From positions 9,347,786-9,411,785 of the forward strand of contig NZ_JAGIOO010000001.1 of NCBI RefSeq assembly GCF_017876755.1: a stretch of DNA of 64,000 nt. The letters run 5' to 3'. This document shows positions 42,060 to 51,507 of this stretch, piece after piece (the stretch's first letter is position 1; each line of letters begins with the position of its first letter). The DNA is from Crossiella equi (GTDB lineage Bacteria > Actinomycetota > Actinomycetes > Mycobacteriales > Pseudonocardiaceae). The notes below the pieces were generated by a model that worked only from the letters and a program-made list of their open reading frames with translations, did no database searches and was not told the origin of the DNA. The position numbers and the translations under genes are program-made.

Positions 42060-44423
42060 GTGGCCTCCGACCTTGACGCCCTTGCTGCGTGGGGAAAATC
42101 GAGCAAAGGGCGGTCCCATCCACTCGTATGCCATGCGCTCGACACGGCAGCGGTTGCCGACCGAGTGCTCGCGTTGTTCGTCGGGCCTGCTCTCAGGCGG
42201 GAACTGGTCGAAGCGCTCGCGCCACTCGGGCAGCCGGAGATCTGGGTCGGCACACTGTGTGGACTGCACGACCTCGGGAAGGTCACACCTACCTTCCAAG
42301 GGTTGAACCGAGCAGTCTCGAAATTCGATGCGGTGGCGATGCGTGACATCGAGCGAGTCGAGCGCCAAGCGGGCGTTTCCCGGCGAGTCGACACCCCACA
42401 CGGCATCGTCACCGCCCTGCACTTCCGGCAGATGCTGCGGGCCTGGGGGGCTACCCCGATCACGGCGGAGGTGATCGCCGGGGCGTTGGGCGGGCACCAC
42501 GGACACTTCCCGAGCACCGGCTCGGTACGGCAGGCGCAACGCGAGGTCAACAACCACGGCGGTGCGAGGTGGGAGGCGATCCGGGAGGACGTGGCTCGGC
42601 GGGTCCTGGAGTTGCGCGGGCTCCCAGACCCCACTGGTTTGCCCTGGGGGCGTGTGCAGGCCAACGAGGTGGTTGGTACGGCGCTGGCCGCGCTGACGAC
42701 ATTGAGCGACTGGATCGCCTCCGACGTTACGAACTTCGAGTTCGCCGCCCCTGACGACCTGGAGGCCTACACCCGCCACGCCAACTCGCTGGCGGACGCC
42801 GCGGTTGGCCGCCTGGAATGGAAGGCTTGGCAGCTGGCCACCACCTTCGTCGACTTGTTCCCGGCATACCCGGTGCGCCCGGTGCAGTCCGTTGTGGAGG
42901 CGCTGACCAAAGACCTGGCCGAGCCCGGGCTTGTCGTGATCGAGGCCCCGACAGGCGAGGGCAAGACCAAAGCCGCTTTGCAGGCCGCGGCCGCGCTGTC
43001 CGCCAACACCGGTGCCGCGGGTGCGTACATCGCGGCGCCGACTAGGGCAACGGGCCAGCAGACGTTCAGGGAGCTCGACAAGCTGTTGTGCCAGCACGGC
43101 GATCCCGCACGGCCGGAGCTGGTCCACGCCGGAGCGGCTGAGTTCCTGGCTGAACTCGCCGCGCGACCGACCAGCGTGGGGGAGGACGATGAACAAGACT
43201 CGGACCTCCGGGCGCAGTCCTGGTTCACCAACAAAAAGAACCTTCTTGCGCCTGTTGGGGTGGGCACGGTCGACCAGGCGCTGAAAGGGGCCATCCGGTC
43301 CGGCCATGCCTTCGTGCGCCTGGTGGCGCTGACGAACAAGGTGTTTGTGGTGGATGAGGTCCACGCCTACGACACCTACATGTCCACCCTGCTCGACCGC
43401 TTGTTGGCCTGGTTGGGACGGATGGGCGTCAGCGTTGTGCTGTTGTCGGCCACTCTGCCCCGGCGTCGCCGTGACGAACTGATCGCCGCGTGGCGGGCCG
43501 GCGCGCTCGGGAGCATGCGGGCCGAACCACCGAAGCGGCACCGCGAGGATGCCTATCCCCGGGTCACCTTGGCGACCAGGGATAAGCCGGCCGAGGAGCA
43601 CCCGGCCGAGCTGTCCGAGCTGAACGCGTCCAGGCCATTGGCGCTCAAGCGCATCTCTGACGACGAGGTCGTGGCCTGGGCTCTGGAGGAGGCCGGGAAA
43701 GGGCGGGCAGTGGCTGTCGTGCACAACCTCGTGCGCAGAGCGACCCACACCTACCAACAACTCCAGAGAAGCCTCACCAGGCTACCGAAGGGCAGGCGAC
43801 CGAAGCTCTACCTGTACACCGGCCGGTTGACCAGCGGTCAACGTCGTGCGGTGGAGAACAAGCTGATCGACAGCTTCGGCGAGGGCGGGTCCCGGCATGC
43901 GGCGATCATCGTCGGGACCCAGGTGCTGGAGCAGGGACTGGACCTGGACTTCGACGCGATGCTCACCGACCTGGCCCCAGTGGACGTGCTGACCCAGCGC
44001 GCGGGCCGGCTGCACCGGCACTCCCGAGGTGGTAGCCGGGGAGAGTTCGTCCTGCACCTGGCCGGAGTCGCGGACGGCGACACCGGACCGGTTTTCCCGC
44101 CTTATCTCGACCGGGTGTACGATTCCATGATCTTGTTGCGAACCTGGGCTCTTCTGCGGGACAAGAAGAGCATCACACTACCCGCCGACGTGCCCGAGCT
44201 GATCGACGCCGTGTACGACCCGGCGGAGGGGATCGGTTGCCCGGCAGGGTGGCACGAGGCCTGGCAGGCCGCTGCGGAAAAGCTTTCACGTGCGCGCACC
44301 GAGTCCAATCACAAGGCCCGGCTCATGTACGTTCCGCATCCGGCTGCCCTCGACGACCTGAGCGAGCTCACCCGCAACCCGATGAACACCAGCCGAACCC
44401 GGGAAAAGAGCAGGAGGCGTTGA
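42060..44423 (+). CDS. cas3: Cas3 (set B), HD nuclease-helicase lacking its C-terminal domain
   Basis: Type I-E Cas3 of 787 aa from GTG 42060 (weak ribosome site). HD part: HPLVCHALDTAAVADRVLAL, LHDLGKVTPTFQ, GGHHGHFP. Helicase: EAPTGEGKTKAAL (Walker A), VVDEVHAYDTYM (DEVH in place of DEAH), LLSATLP, then ATHTYQQLQ, GTQVLEQGLDLDFDAML and QRAGRLHRH. It stops after the linker (HPAALDDLSELTRNP ... KSRRR). The accessory C-terminal domain present in set A Cas3 is absent here and reappears, one frame over, at the start of the next gene. Confidence 0.93.
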   Translation: MASDLDALAAWGKSSKGRSHPLVCHALDTAAVADRVLALFVGPALRRELVEALAPLGQPEIWVGTLCGLHDLGKVTPTFQGLNRAVSKFDAVAMRDIERVERQAGVSRRVDTPHGIVTALHFRQMLRAWGATPITAEVIAGALGGHHGHFPSTGSVRQAQREVNNHGGARWEAIREDVARRVLELRGLPDPTGLPWGRVQANEVVGTALAALTTLSDWIASDVTNFEFAAPDDLEAYTRHANSLADAAVGRLEWKAWQLATTFVDLFPAYPVRPVQSVVEALTKDLAEPGLVVIEAPTGEGKTKAALQAAAALSANTGAAGAYIAAPTRATGQQTFRELDKLLCQHGDPARPELVHAGAAEFLAELAARPTSVGEDDEQDSDLRAQSWFTNKKNLLAPVGVGTVDQALKGAIRSGHAFVRLVALTNKVFVVDEVHAYDTYMSTLLDRLLAWLGRMGVSVVLLSATLPRRRRDELIAAWRAGALGSMRAEPPKRHREDAYPRVTLATRDKPAEEHPAELSELNASRPLALKRISDDEVVAWALEEAGKGRAVAVVHNLVRRATHTYQQLQRSLTRLPKGRRPKLYLYTGRLTSGQRRAVENKLIDSFGEGGSRHAAIIVGTQVLEQGLDLDFDAMLTDLAPVDVLTQRAGRLHRHSRGGSRGEFVLHLAGVADGDTGPVFPPYLDRVYDSMILLRTWALLRDKKSITLPADVPELIDAVYDPAEGIGCPAGWHEAWQAAAEKLSRARTESNHKARLMYVPHPAALDDLSELTRNPMNTSRTREKSRRR

Positions 44424-44428
44424 CTTCC

Positions 44429-46378
44429 GTGCCCGACGATCAGGAAACGCTGAGTGTCGACGTCGTCCTGCTCACCTTGGACTGGAACCGGTGCAGACCG
44501 GTCGACAGCGATGTCGAGGTAGACCTGAACGGCAACAGCGAGCCGTCGAACGAGGTCGTCTCAGCTCTGCTGAACTCCGCGCTCACCCTCGTCGCCGAGG
44601 GCGACATCCCACCCGACCTCGTTGGCGAACTCGTTGAAACTGCCGTGCCCCCGTTGTTCCGGTCCAGCCCCTCGCTGTTGGACCACCGGGCTTTGCTGTT
44701 CTCGGACGGCCGGTGTGCCGTCGGCGGCCACCTGCTCCAGTACCACCAGGCGAGCGGCCTGGAACTCGGTGAGCCTCCCGCCGAACCGCCCATGGTCGAA
44801 CAGTCCTTCGACTTGCTCACCCAGCCGTGGATCCCGGTGCTGTGCAACGACGGCAACACCGACATGGTCAGCTTGACCGACCTGTTCACCCGTTCGCGGA
44901 CGATCCGTCGGATCACCGGCGAGACCGCGCCGATGACGGCCGCGCTGTACCGGCTTGTGCTGGCCTTGCTGCACCGGATCTACGGACCAGGAAGCGAGAC
45001 CGAGTGGAAGGACCTGTGGGAAACGGAGAGCTTCCCGCGCGGTCCCATGGCCGAGTACCGCGACCGCTTCGCTGACCGGTTCGACCTCTTCCATGAAACA
45101 CGCCCGTTCCTCCAATGTCCGCAGCTCGCCGCCCTGCGGCCTGCCACGCCCGCAAAACTGGTCCCCTACCGTGCTGTGGGCAACAACGTCACCCTCTTCG
45201 ACCACACCACCGCTGACGACGAAGTCGTTCTGCGCGCTGACGAAGCAGCTCGGTGGCTGGTCACAACGCATGCCTTCGACCCTGGCGGGATGAAGACGCC
45301 TTTCCTGAAGGACAAGTCCTCCGAACGCGCGCACTGCAACAACTTCGGCGTGATCCTGGTAGAGGGCGCGAACCTGCACGAGACGTTGCTGCTGAACACG
45401 CTGGTCTATCACCCGGTGAACGAGAGGCCGGTGATGACCACCGCGGACGACTGCCCGGTCTGGGAGCGGGAGGAACCACCGCTCGGCCTGCCCGGCAAGG
45501 CCCGGCCGCGTGGCTGGACCGACCTGCTCACGTGGCCGTCGCGACGGATCCTGCTGTCGAGCGAGAACGGGATGGTCACCGGCGTTGTGCTCACCCCCGG
45601 CGACCGGCTCATGATCGATGTGGTCGCCGAGGAGAAGATGGCCGCCTTCCGACGACCACGCGATCCCAAGGGCAAGATCAAGAAAGACGCTCCGCTGCTG
45701 CCAGTGCGACTTCACCCGGTGCGAGGGGTGTGGAGGCACAGCGTCGATCTGCTGATGAAAGACCTGTGGCTTGAGGGCGACCACCACCGTGCGCCGGCAC
45801 TCGACCAGCTCGACCACTTCACCGGTCGTGAGCACATTCCGGCCGACGCGGAATACACCCTGCGCGTGTTCGGGCAGCGTCTGGACAAGAAGGCCGCCGT
45901 GATCGAGGCCTGGCAGGAGGAAGAGGTGCCTGCCCCGGTCCCGTTGCTGCGTTCCCGGGACGAACGGGTTGGTGGCCTGATCGGTGAGGCCATCTCACTC
46001 GCCGACGAGATCGGCTCAGCCCTGCGAGCCCTGCAGGCGAACTTCCGCCGGGAGCTGAAGGCCGAGCCATACGCCGACATCGACCTCTCCTACTGGCCTC
46101 GGCTGGCCCGCCCGTTCGGGACGTTGTTGAGCAGCATCGGCCGGTGTCTTGACGAAGGCAAAACCGCATGGGACCCCGCGTGGACGTGGGCAGAAGCGGT
46201 GATCCGGCTCGGAGAGGAGACCGCCAGCCGGTGGGTGCGGTCCTCGCCTCTGGAGGCCACCAGCTTGCTCGTGCTCGGCAAGCATCACGCCCAGTTCCTG
46301 AGTCGGCTGGCTACAACGAAGAAGACCTATCGCCTGAAGATCGTCGGCTACTGCGCGCCGGAGGACGATGATGACTGA
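44429..46378 (+). CDS. cas8e: Cas3 C-terminal domain fused to Cas8e/Cse1 (set B)
   Basis: One open frame of 649 aa from GTG 44429 (GGAGG 11 bases upstream). Residues 1 to about 120 (SVDVVLLTLDWNRCRPVDSD, VVSALLNSALTLVAEGDIPP, LLDHRALLFSDGRCAVGGHL, ASGLELG) align with the C-terminal domain of set A Cas3. Cse1 then begins at residue 122 (ATG 44792): MVEQSFDLLTQPWIPVLCND, LFTRSRTIRRITGETAPMTA, FDLFHETRPFLQ, NTLVYHPVNERPVM. The junction has no stop. Either the fused form is made, or Cse1 starts at 44792 with a poor ribosome site. Natural Cas3-Cse1 fusions are known in some actinomycete I-E systems, so this may be a split version. Confidence 0.88.
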   Translation: MPDDQETLSVDVVLLTLDWNRCRPVDSDVEVDLNGNSEPSNEVVSALLNSALTLVAEGDIPPDLVGELVETAVPPLFRSSPSLLDHRALLFSDGRCAVGGHLLQYHQASGLELGEPPAEPPMVEQSFDLLTQPWIPVLCNDGNTDMVSLTDLFTRSRTIRRITGETAPMTAALYRLVLALLHRIYGPGSETEWKDLWETESFPRGPMAEYRDRFADRFDLFHETRPFLQCPQLAALRPATPAKLVPYRAVGNNVTLFDHTTADDEVVLRADEAARWLVTTHAFDPGGMKTPFLKDKSSERAHCNNFGVILVEGANLHETLLLNTLVYHPVNERPVMTTADDCPVWEREEPPLGLPGKARPRGWTDLLTWPSRRILLSSENGMVTGVVLTPGDRLMIDVVAEEKMAAFRRPRDPKGKIKKDAPLLPVRLHPVRGVWRHSVDLLMKDLWLEGDHHRAPALDQLDHFTGREHIPADAEYTLRVFGQRLDKKAAVIEAWQEEEVPAPVPLLRSRDERVGGLIGEAISLADEIGSALRALQANFRRELKAEPYADIDLSYWPRLARPFGTLLSSIGRCLDEGKTAWDPAWTWAEAVIRLGEETASRWVRSSPLEATSLLVLGKHHAQFLSRLATTKKTYRLKIVGYCAPEDDDD

Positions 46379-46979
46379 CCGGACCCCGACGCCTCGAACG
46401 AGCTACATCGCTCAGTTGCACGGCATCGAGCGTGCTCTGAACTCGGGTATTCAAAAACGGGTTGCTGGTGCCCGTCACGACCTGGCCTTGCTACGCCGAA
46501 GCTTGACCGGCGGGCGCCAGGCTGAGGCATACGAGGTCGTGTTCCGCGACGCGATGCCCGACCGCAGCCAGGAACAGGAGGTCTGGGTGCTGGTGGGTGG
46601 GCTGTTCGCCTTGCACCCGTCGCCCTGGCGGGATGCCGGACGGATCCGCAGCATCGGGGCATCGATGGGATTGCTGAGCAAGAAGGCGCCCAACGCGGCC
46701 ACCGTGACCAGACGATTCACCCAGCTCCTCGGACGCAGCCCGGCAGCACTTCCGTACGACCTTCGGCAAGCCGTGCGCCTTCTCGCGGACCACGGTGTCC
46801 CGGTCCACTACGGCAGGCTCCTCGACGACCTGGTTGTTCTGCTGGGCAAGGAACCTCGTGGTGAACGCGCCAGCGAGGTCCGGCTCACCTGGGCCCGCGA
46901 GTACCACCTGCCCCGTACCGCCACGACCACCACCGAGCCGGCCGAACCAGGCTCGACTGCTCTGGAGAACACACCGTGA
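46368..46979 (+). CDS. cas11: Cas11/Cse2 (set B), small Cascade subunit
   Basis: 203 aa, alpha-helical. It overlaps cas8e by 11 bases. It starts with TSYIAQLHGIERALNSGIQK, then GARHDLALLRRSLTGGRQAE, VWVLVGGLFALHPSPW and FTQLLGRSPAALPYDLRQAV, with the typical end RLLDDLVVLLG...EVRLTWAREYH. This subunit dimerises along the Cascade belly and holds the target strand. It is complete, unlike its set A counterpart. Confidence 0.93.
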   Translation: MMTDRTPTPRTSYIAQLHGIERALNSGIQKRVAGARHDLALLRRSLTGGRQAEAYEVVFRDAMPDRSQEQEVWVLVGGLFALHPSPWRDAGRIRSIGASMGLLSKKAPNAATVTRRFTQLLGRSPAALPYDLRQAVRLLADHGVPVHYGRLLDDLVVLLGKEPRGERASEVRLTWAREYHLPRTATTTTEPAEPGSTALENTP

Positions 46980-48097
46980 TCATCGAACTGCACCTGCTCC
47001 AGTCCTTCCCGGTGAGCAATCTCAACCGCGACGACCTCGGCCAGCCCAAGACCGCGTCGGTCGGTGGCCACCTCAGAGCCCGGATCTCCAGCCAGAGCCT
47101 CAAACGAGCCGCGCGAAAGCTCTTCACCGAGTACGGACTCGACAAGTCCGAGGTCGGTGTGCGTACCAAACGGTTGCTCACGCAGGTAGAGAACCAGTTG
47201 GCTGACCAGGGGCGCGACCGGGATGAAGCGCGAGGCGTGGTCATCGCGGCGCTGGAACAGCTCGGCTTCGGCGTCGACTCGGCCAAGGGACTCACCGAGT
47301 ACCTGCTGTTCGTCAGCACGGAGACGATCGACCGGCTGGCCGAGCTCTGCACACAGAACTGGGACAGCCTGTCGGCCTTCGCCTCGGCCAAGTCGGGAGC
47401 GAAGCAGGCCAAGGCCAAACTCGACAAGGCGGCCCAGGCGGAGGTCAAGCGTGTCCTGGATGCCAGCCGCGCCACCGACATCGCGCTGTTCGGCCGTATG
47501 ATCGCTGACAACAAAGACCTCAACGTCGACGCCGCGTCCCAGGTCGCCCATGCGATCTCCACCCACGTGGCCGTCACCGAGTTCGACTACTTCACCGCCG
47601 TGGATGACTTCCTGCCCACCGAGGAGTCCGGCGCGGACATGATCGGCACGGTGGACTTCAACTCCGCCTGCTACTACCGGTACGCCAACATCAACCTGGA
47701 ACAACTGGCCCGGAACCTCGACAACGACCGCGACTTGGTGCGCCGCGCCGCCAAGGCGTGGCTGTACGCCTTCATCAACGCCGTTCCCGGTGGCAAGCAG
47801 AACTCGACGGCGGCCCGGACGATGCCTGACACCCTGCTGGGCGTGGCCCGCCCGCACGGCGCGTGGAACCTGTCCAACGCCTTCCTCAACCCGGTCAGCG
47901 CCGACGACTTGATGGCAGAGTCCACGACCAGGCTGATCGACCACTTCACCAAGCTCAGGTCCTTCTACGGGAAGTCCAACATCGCCTCCGCTGTGGCCGC
48001 CTCGGTCTCCAGGGACTTGGCACCGGCCGACGGACTGGCCATCGCGGACAACGTCGATGACTTCGTCGAGGCGGTACTGACCGGGGCAGCGGCGTGA
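46976..48097 (+). CDS. cas7: Cas7e/Cse4 (set B), Cascade backbone
   Basis: 373 aa; GTGA overlap with cas11. It starts IIELHLLQSFPVSNLNRDDL, then PKTASVGGHLRARISSQSLK, the standard Cas7e opening that binds crRNA. Further: DIALFGRMIADNKDLNVDAA, QVAHAISTHVAVTEFDYFTA, SGADMIGTVDFNSACYYRYA and NQ-type ends. Six copies would line the crRNA. Complete and of normal length. Confidence 0.96.
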   Translation: MIIELHLLQSFPVSNLNRDDLGQPKTASVGGHLRARISSQSLKRAARKLFTEYGLDKSEVGVRTKRLLTQVENQLADQGRDRDEARGVVIAALEQLGFGVDSAKGLTEYLLFVSTETIDRLAELCTQNWDSLSAFASAKSGAKQAKAKLDKAAQAEVKRVLDASRATDIALFGRMIADNKDLNVDAASQVAHAISTHVAVTEFDYFTAVDDFLPTEESGADMIGTVDFNSACYYRYANINLEQLARNLDNDRDLVRRAAKAWLYAFINAVPGGKQNSTAARTMPDTLLGVARPHGAWNLSNAFLNPVSADDLMAESTTRLIDHFTKLRSFYGKSNIASAVAASVSRDLAPADGLAIADNVDDFVEAVLTGAAA

Positions 48098-48813
48098 CGA
48101 CGAGCTTGGCGCTGTGCTTCGACGCGCCCATGCAGTCGTGGGGGACACGGGCCCGGGGAATCGTCCGCGACAGCACCGCGGAGCCGACGAAGTCCGGGGT
48201 GATCGGAGTGCTCGGCGCCGCTCTAGGCGTTGAACGGGATGACGAGCCACGCATCGCCGAGCTGGCCGAGCTGCGCCTGGGCGTGCGGGTGGATCGCGAA
48301 GGGCTTCTGGAACGCGACTACCACACCACCCAGGATGTTCCCACCACGCAGGGAACCGGTCACCGCACCGTCGTCAGCGAGCGCTACTACCTGGCCAACG
48401 CCCTGTTCCTCGTGGTCCTGGAAGGCGAGAGGCTGCTGCTGGAGCGGGTGGCTGACGCGATACGCAATCCCCGCTACCCGATGTTCTTCGGCCGCAAGGC
48501 GTACGTCCCGTCGCGACCCTTGCTGCTCCCGGAGGCTGCTCCCGTGGACCGCGGCCTTGACGAGATGATCGCTGAGCACAGCTGGCTCGAACCGTCTGAT
48601 CTAGCCCGGAATCGTGCACTGCGAGACAAGGAGCGATCGGCACTGCGCACGGTGGTCGACTGCGCGCCAACCCAGGCGGGAGCGGAAGCCCGCAACGACC
48701 AACCGGTGAGCTTCGCCCACGACCACCGCCGACACGGCCCCCGAACAGTCCTCGTCAGCCAAACCCCCCTCACCGACCGCATGATCGTAGAGGGAGTGAG
48801 TCTGTGTTCCTGA
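48094..48813 (+). CDS. cas5: Cas5e (set B), crRNA 5'-handle binding subunit
   Basis: 239 aa; GTGA overlap with cas7. It starts SLALCFDAPMQSWGTRARGI, then RDSTAEPTKSGVIGVLGAAL, LLERDYHTTQDVPTTQGTGH and PRYPMFFGRKAYVPSRPLLL, all hallmark Cas5e strings. It caps the Cascade backbone and holds the 5' handle. Complete. Confidence 0.96.
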   Translation: MTTSLALCFDAPMQSWGTRARGIVRDSTAEPTKSGVIGVLGAALGVERDDEPRIAELAELRLGVRVDREGLLERDYHTTQDVPTTQGTGHRTVVSERYYLANALFLVVLEGERLLLERVADAIRNPRYPMFFGRKAYVPSRPLLLPEAAPVDRGLDEMIAEHSWLEPSDLARNRALRDKERSALRTVVDCAPTQAGAEARNDQPVSFAHDHRRHGPRTVLVSQTPLTDRMIVEGVSLCS

Positions 48814-49466
48814 CAAAACTCGTGATCAACCCCCTGTCCCCGCAGTTCCGGACGGATGCCCGCGATGTCCAGAACATGCACCGCACGGTGATGTCCGGCT
48901 TTCCGGAAGAGCAGCCCAGCGATGCCTACAGGCAGACACACGGCGTGCTGTGGCGACTGGACCAAACCGACCACATCGTCCACTACGTTCAGAGCGCGAC
49001 CGAACCCGACTGGAGCCGTCTCCCTGAGAGTCACCTGATCGGCTCCGCCCAGGTCCGCTCACTGCAGCCAGTCCTGGACGCCATCGCTCCAGGCCGAAAA
49101 TTCGCCTTCCGGCTACAGGCCAACGCCACGCGCTGCGTCCGGACCGACGACAAGCCGCACGTCCCCACCCGAGTGCCGCTCAAAGATCCCGACGAACAAC
49201 TGGGATGGCTGGCCAGGAAGGGCGATCAACACGGCTTCGTAATCCCGGCAGGTCACCACGGCCGCCCTGACGTCGCCGCAAGCCCGGTCTCGCGGCTCAC
49301 CGGTAACCGGAAGAACCACCGCCTGACTATCACCCCAGTCCGGTTCGACGGCCACCTCGTCGTCACCGATGCCGAGGTGTTTCGCCAGGCGGTCATCGGC
49401 GGCATCGGTCGCGCAAAGGCGTATGGCTGCGGCCTTCTGAGCCTCACCCGTCCACTCTCTCCTTGA
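48804..49466 (+). CDS. cas6: Cas6e (set B), pre-crRNA endonuclease
   Basis: 220 aa; GTG 48804 lies inside the cas5 end. It starts FLTKLVINPLSPQFRTDARD, then VQNMHRTVMSGFPEEQP, where His in NMHRTVM is the usual catalytic position. The C-terminal glycine loop is GGIGRAKAYGCGLLSLTRP. It would cut repeats at the base of the stem. Since no array of the set B repeat type survives nearby, its substrate is either arrays 1 and 2 or something outside the window. No cas1 or cas2 follows. Confidence 0.94.
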   Translation: MFLTKLVINPLSPQFRTDARDVQNMHRTVMSGFPEEQPSDAYRQTHGVLWRLDQTDHIVHYVQSATEPDWSRLPESHLIGSAQVRSLQPVLDAIAPGRKFAFRLQANATRCVRTDDKPHVPTRVPLKDPDEQLGWLARKGDQHGFVIPAGHHGRPDVAASPVSRLTGNRKNHRLTITPVRFDGHLVVTDAEVFRQAVIGGIGRAKAYGCGLLSLTRPLSP

Positions 49467-49589
49467 TGGGACGGTGGAGAGGTGCTATGCGCTACGTTCG
49501 AGCTGGCTCTTGTCCGCTCAGGCGCCGGACGAGGTGAACTCCGCTATGAACCGCTCACTACCCCAGCGGTCATGTCGGGTACCCCGGGC

Positions 49590-50790
49590 ATCCCGCCGCG
49601 CAACCAGGCCACGCGCGCGCCGCTGAGCGCTGGAGGCCGGCACCCCGGTCAGCCAGGCCCTGTCGACGGCCAACACCAGCCTGTACCTCGATGGGGCAGT
49701 AGACCTGCATACCCTTGGAACTGTTCGTGGTGCACACCGAGCTCAGCCCGCCGGCGGCCACGATCTCCCACGGGCGCTCGGCGATCCGGCAACAGGTCAC
49801 GATCGTCGTGCCGGGCCCGGGGGCCAGGTCGAAGACCAGCCGGTCGGGCAGCCTGCGGGTGAGCCCGGGGGCGATCCGCCACTGCGGGACGTGCAGTTCC
49901 AGCGCGGCGAGGTCGGCCAGCCACATCAACCCGGCCAACTCCGTGACCAACGGGTACTCGATCACGCCGTTCGTGCCGTCTCGGCTGCGGCGCCCGCTGG
50001 TGGGCAGATGGGCGGTCGGCAGCCAGTCCGGGGCACCGCGCGAGACGTTCTTCTCGAAGAAGCTCTGCCCACGCACGCCGTCGGGGGAAGCGGAGCACCG
50101 TGACCGGACGCCCGGCCAGGTGCGGCAGCAGCACCGCGGCGAATTGGGCGTAGTAGTCCAGCACCTGCGCTTTGCTGAACCCGCCGGGGAACAGAGGCTT
50201 GTCCAGATTGGACAGCGTGAGGTGTCGGCATCGACCTGCACCACCTGCCGCGTAAGCGCCGCCTCGGCGACCGGCTGTGGTGCCGGAGCGTGGCCGCCCG
50301 GCTCTGGTAGGAAGATCTGGGCGGGTTCGCGGTCCTCGCGCAGGCCGCGCCAGGCGGTGAGCCGCAACCGGCCCGCGCCGCGGGTGAACTGCGGGTAGAC
50401 CACCTCTCCGACCGACACCGGCCGCACGGCGGGCACGTTCGGCGAACCCGGTGCCCGCGTCACCGATGTAGACCAGGCCCCCGGTAGTAGGGTCGTGTGC
50501 GCCCCGCAGCAGCCCAGCGATGTTGCGGTCAGTCGGTTCTGTCCCGGGCGTTAGCCGCAGACGAGTACCTCCTGGCTCTGGACCAAGGTGTGCTTGAGCC
50601 AGGCGTTGGTGCGCGCGCCTGGGGTGTAGGGGGCGGTGACCAGCTTCGCGGCCAGGCCCTCCTCGCCGTCGTGGGCGACCTGGTCGAGCAAGGCCTGCGG
50701 TGTCATCCGGTCGGCGGTCAACGCCTCGAACTCATACGCCGGTGCGACCGCGACCCGGCGCGGATCTCGCATCGGCAGCTCCGCGAGCAG
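49590..50790 (-). pseudogene. ligD: Decayed ligD-like gene (ATP-dependent ligase C-terminus + polymerase domain)
   Basis: Remains of a bacterial NHEJ enzyme, read leftward. Ligase part: FEALTADRMTPQALLDQVAH and GLAAKLVTAPYTPGARTNAW, then in another frame NIAGLLRGAHDPTTGGLVYI and RPVSVGEVVYPQFTRGAGRL (OB fold). Polymerase part: MLDYYAQFAAVLLPHLAGRP, VRGQSFFEKNVSRGAPDWLP, GVIEYPLVTELAGLMWLADL. The catalytic DLD motif reads FDLAPGPG, so the second Asp is lost. Several frameshifts, and both ends are missing. Clearly dead. Confidence 0.82.
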
Positions 50791-50799
50791 TTGGCGCGA

Positions 50800-51507
50800 C
50801 TCGGCTTACCGGCTGTGGGGCAATAGCAGGTCGGATTAATACGTGGTCCGCTTGAGGGTGAGGGGGTCGTGCCAGTTTGCCGTGGACGGGCACGACCTCG
50901 ACGCGGGCAGCACCATCCACGGGTCTGAGTGGCAGTACGCCCAGTCAACCGCTCCTGGTGCCCGGGTTCGCTACCTCGTGCTGCCGTCTGCGCTGGTCAC
51001 CGATGCGTTGCGGGTGCGCCTCGGGGACGAGCCGTTGGGGACGCTCGAGTTCGAGCCGGCTGGTCGGCCGCGATCGACCTCGTCGAGGCCGCATTTGGTC
51101 TGTATGACCGGGAAGCATCGGAAAGAGATGGCGCCTAGTGGGATAGGTAACATTGGCGAGCGCCTTCAAGGTGATGTTTCTGTCGGCGTGGCGTGCTACG
51201 AAGCGGGGGCTCATGGTGTAAAAATCGGCAGCTCCGGCACGGTCGTAGTGGGCCGACTGGGTGAACTCAGGTGAACAGCTTGCGGTGTGCGCTGGCTGGG
51301 TATTAGAAATATTTCCGGTCGATCGGCTCGGGGAGGTGTCGATAGGCGTGTCTTCGTTCACGCGCGCCTGATTTATTTGTCGGCGGTTCTCGCTGGGGTC
51401 AGGTTGACTTCTGCTCGTGTCGTACGGGCGATGGTGTCTTAGTGAACGATGACGAAGGCGACCTCGTCGTGATTCTGAACTCCTATCGTGGAGTGCAGGG
51501 GGGAATA
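50800..51507. other. Stretch without a confident gene
   Basis: The best open frame (plus, 50843-51274; contains RYLVLPSALVTDALRVRLGD) has no clear ribosome site, a non-coding-looking second half and no recognised family. From about 51280 GC falls (TATTAGAAATATTTCC, TGATTTATTTGTCGG), as expected for the promoter region of the 51508 gene. Confidence 0.45.

Noticed and set aside
44400-44425. Programmed -1 frameshift joining set B Cas3 to the fused CTD-Cas8e
   Set aside because: CGGGAAAAG looks slippery, but in the Cas3 frame the codons are GAA-AAG preceded by G, which does not fit a canonical heptamer. Not excluded, but not supported.
49467-50600. cas1 and cas2 following cas6 (set B)
   Set aside because: The DNA after cas6 reads on the opposite strand as ligD remains; no Cas1 or Cas2 motif found in any frame.
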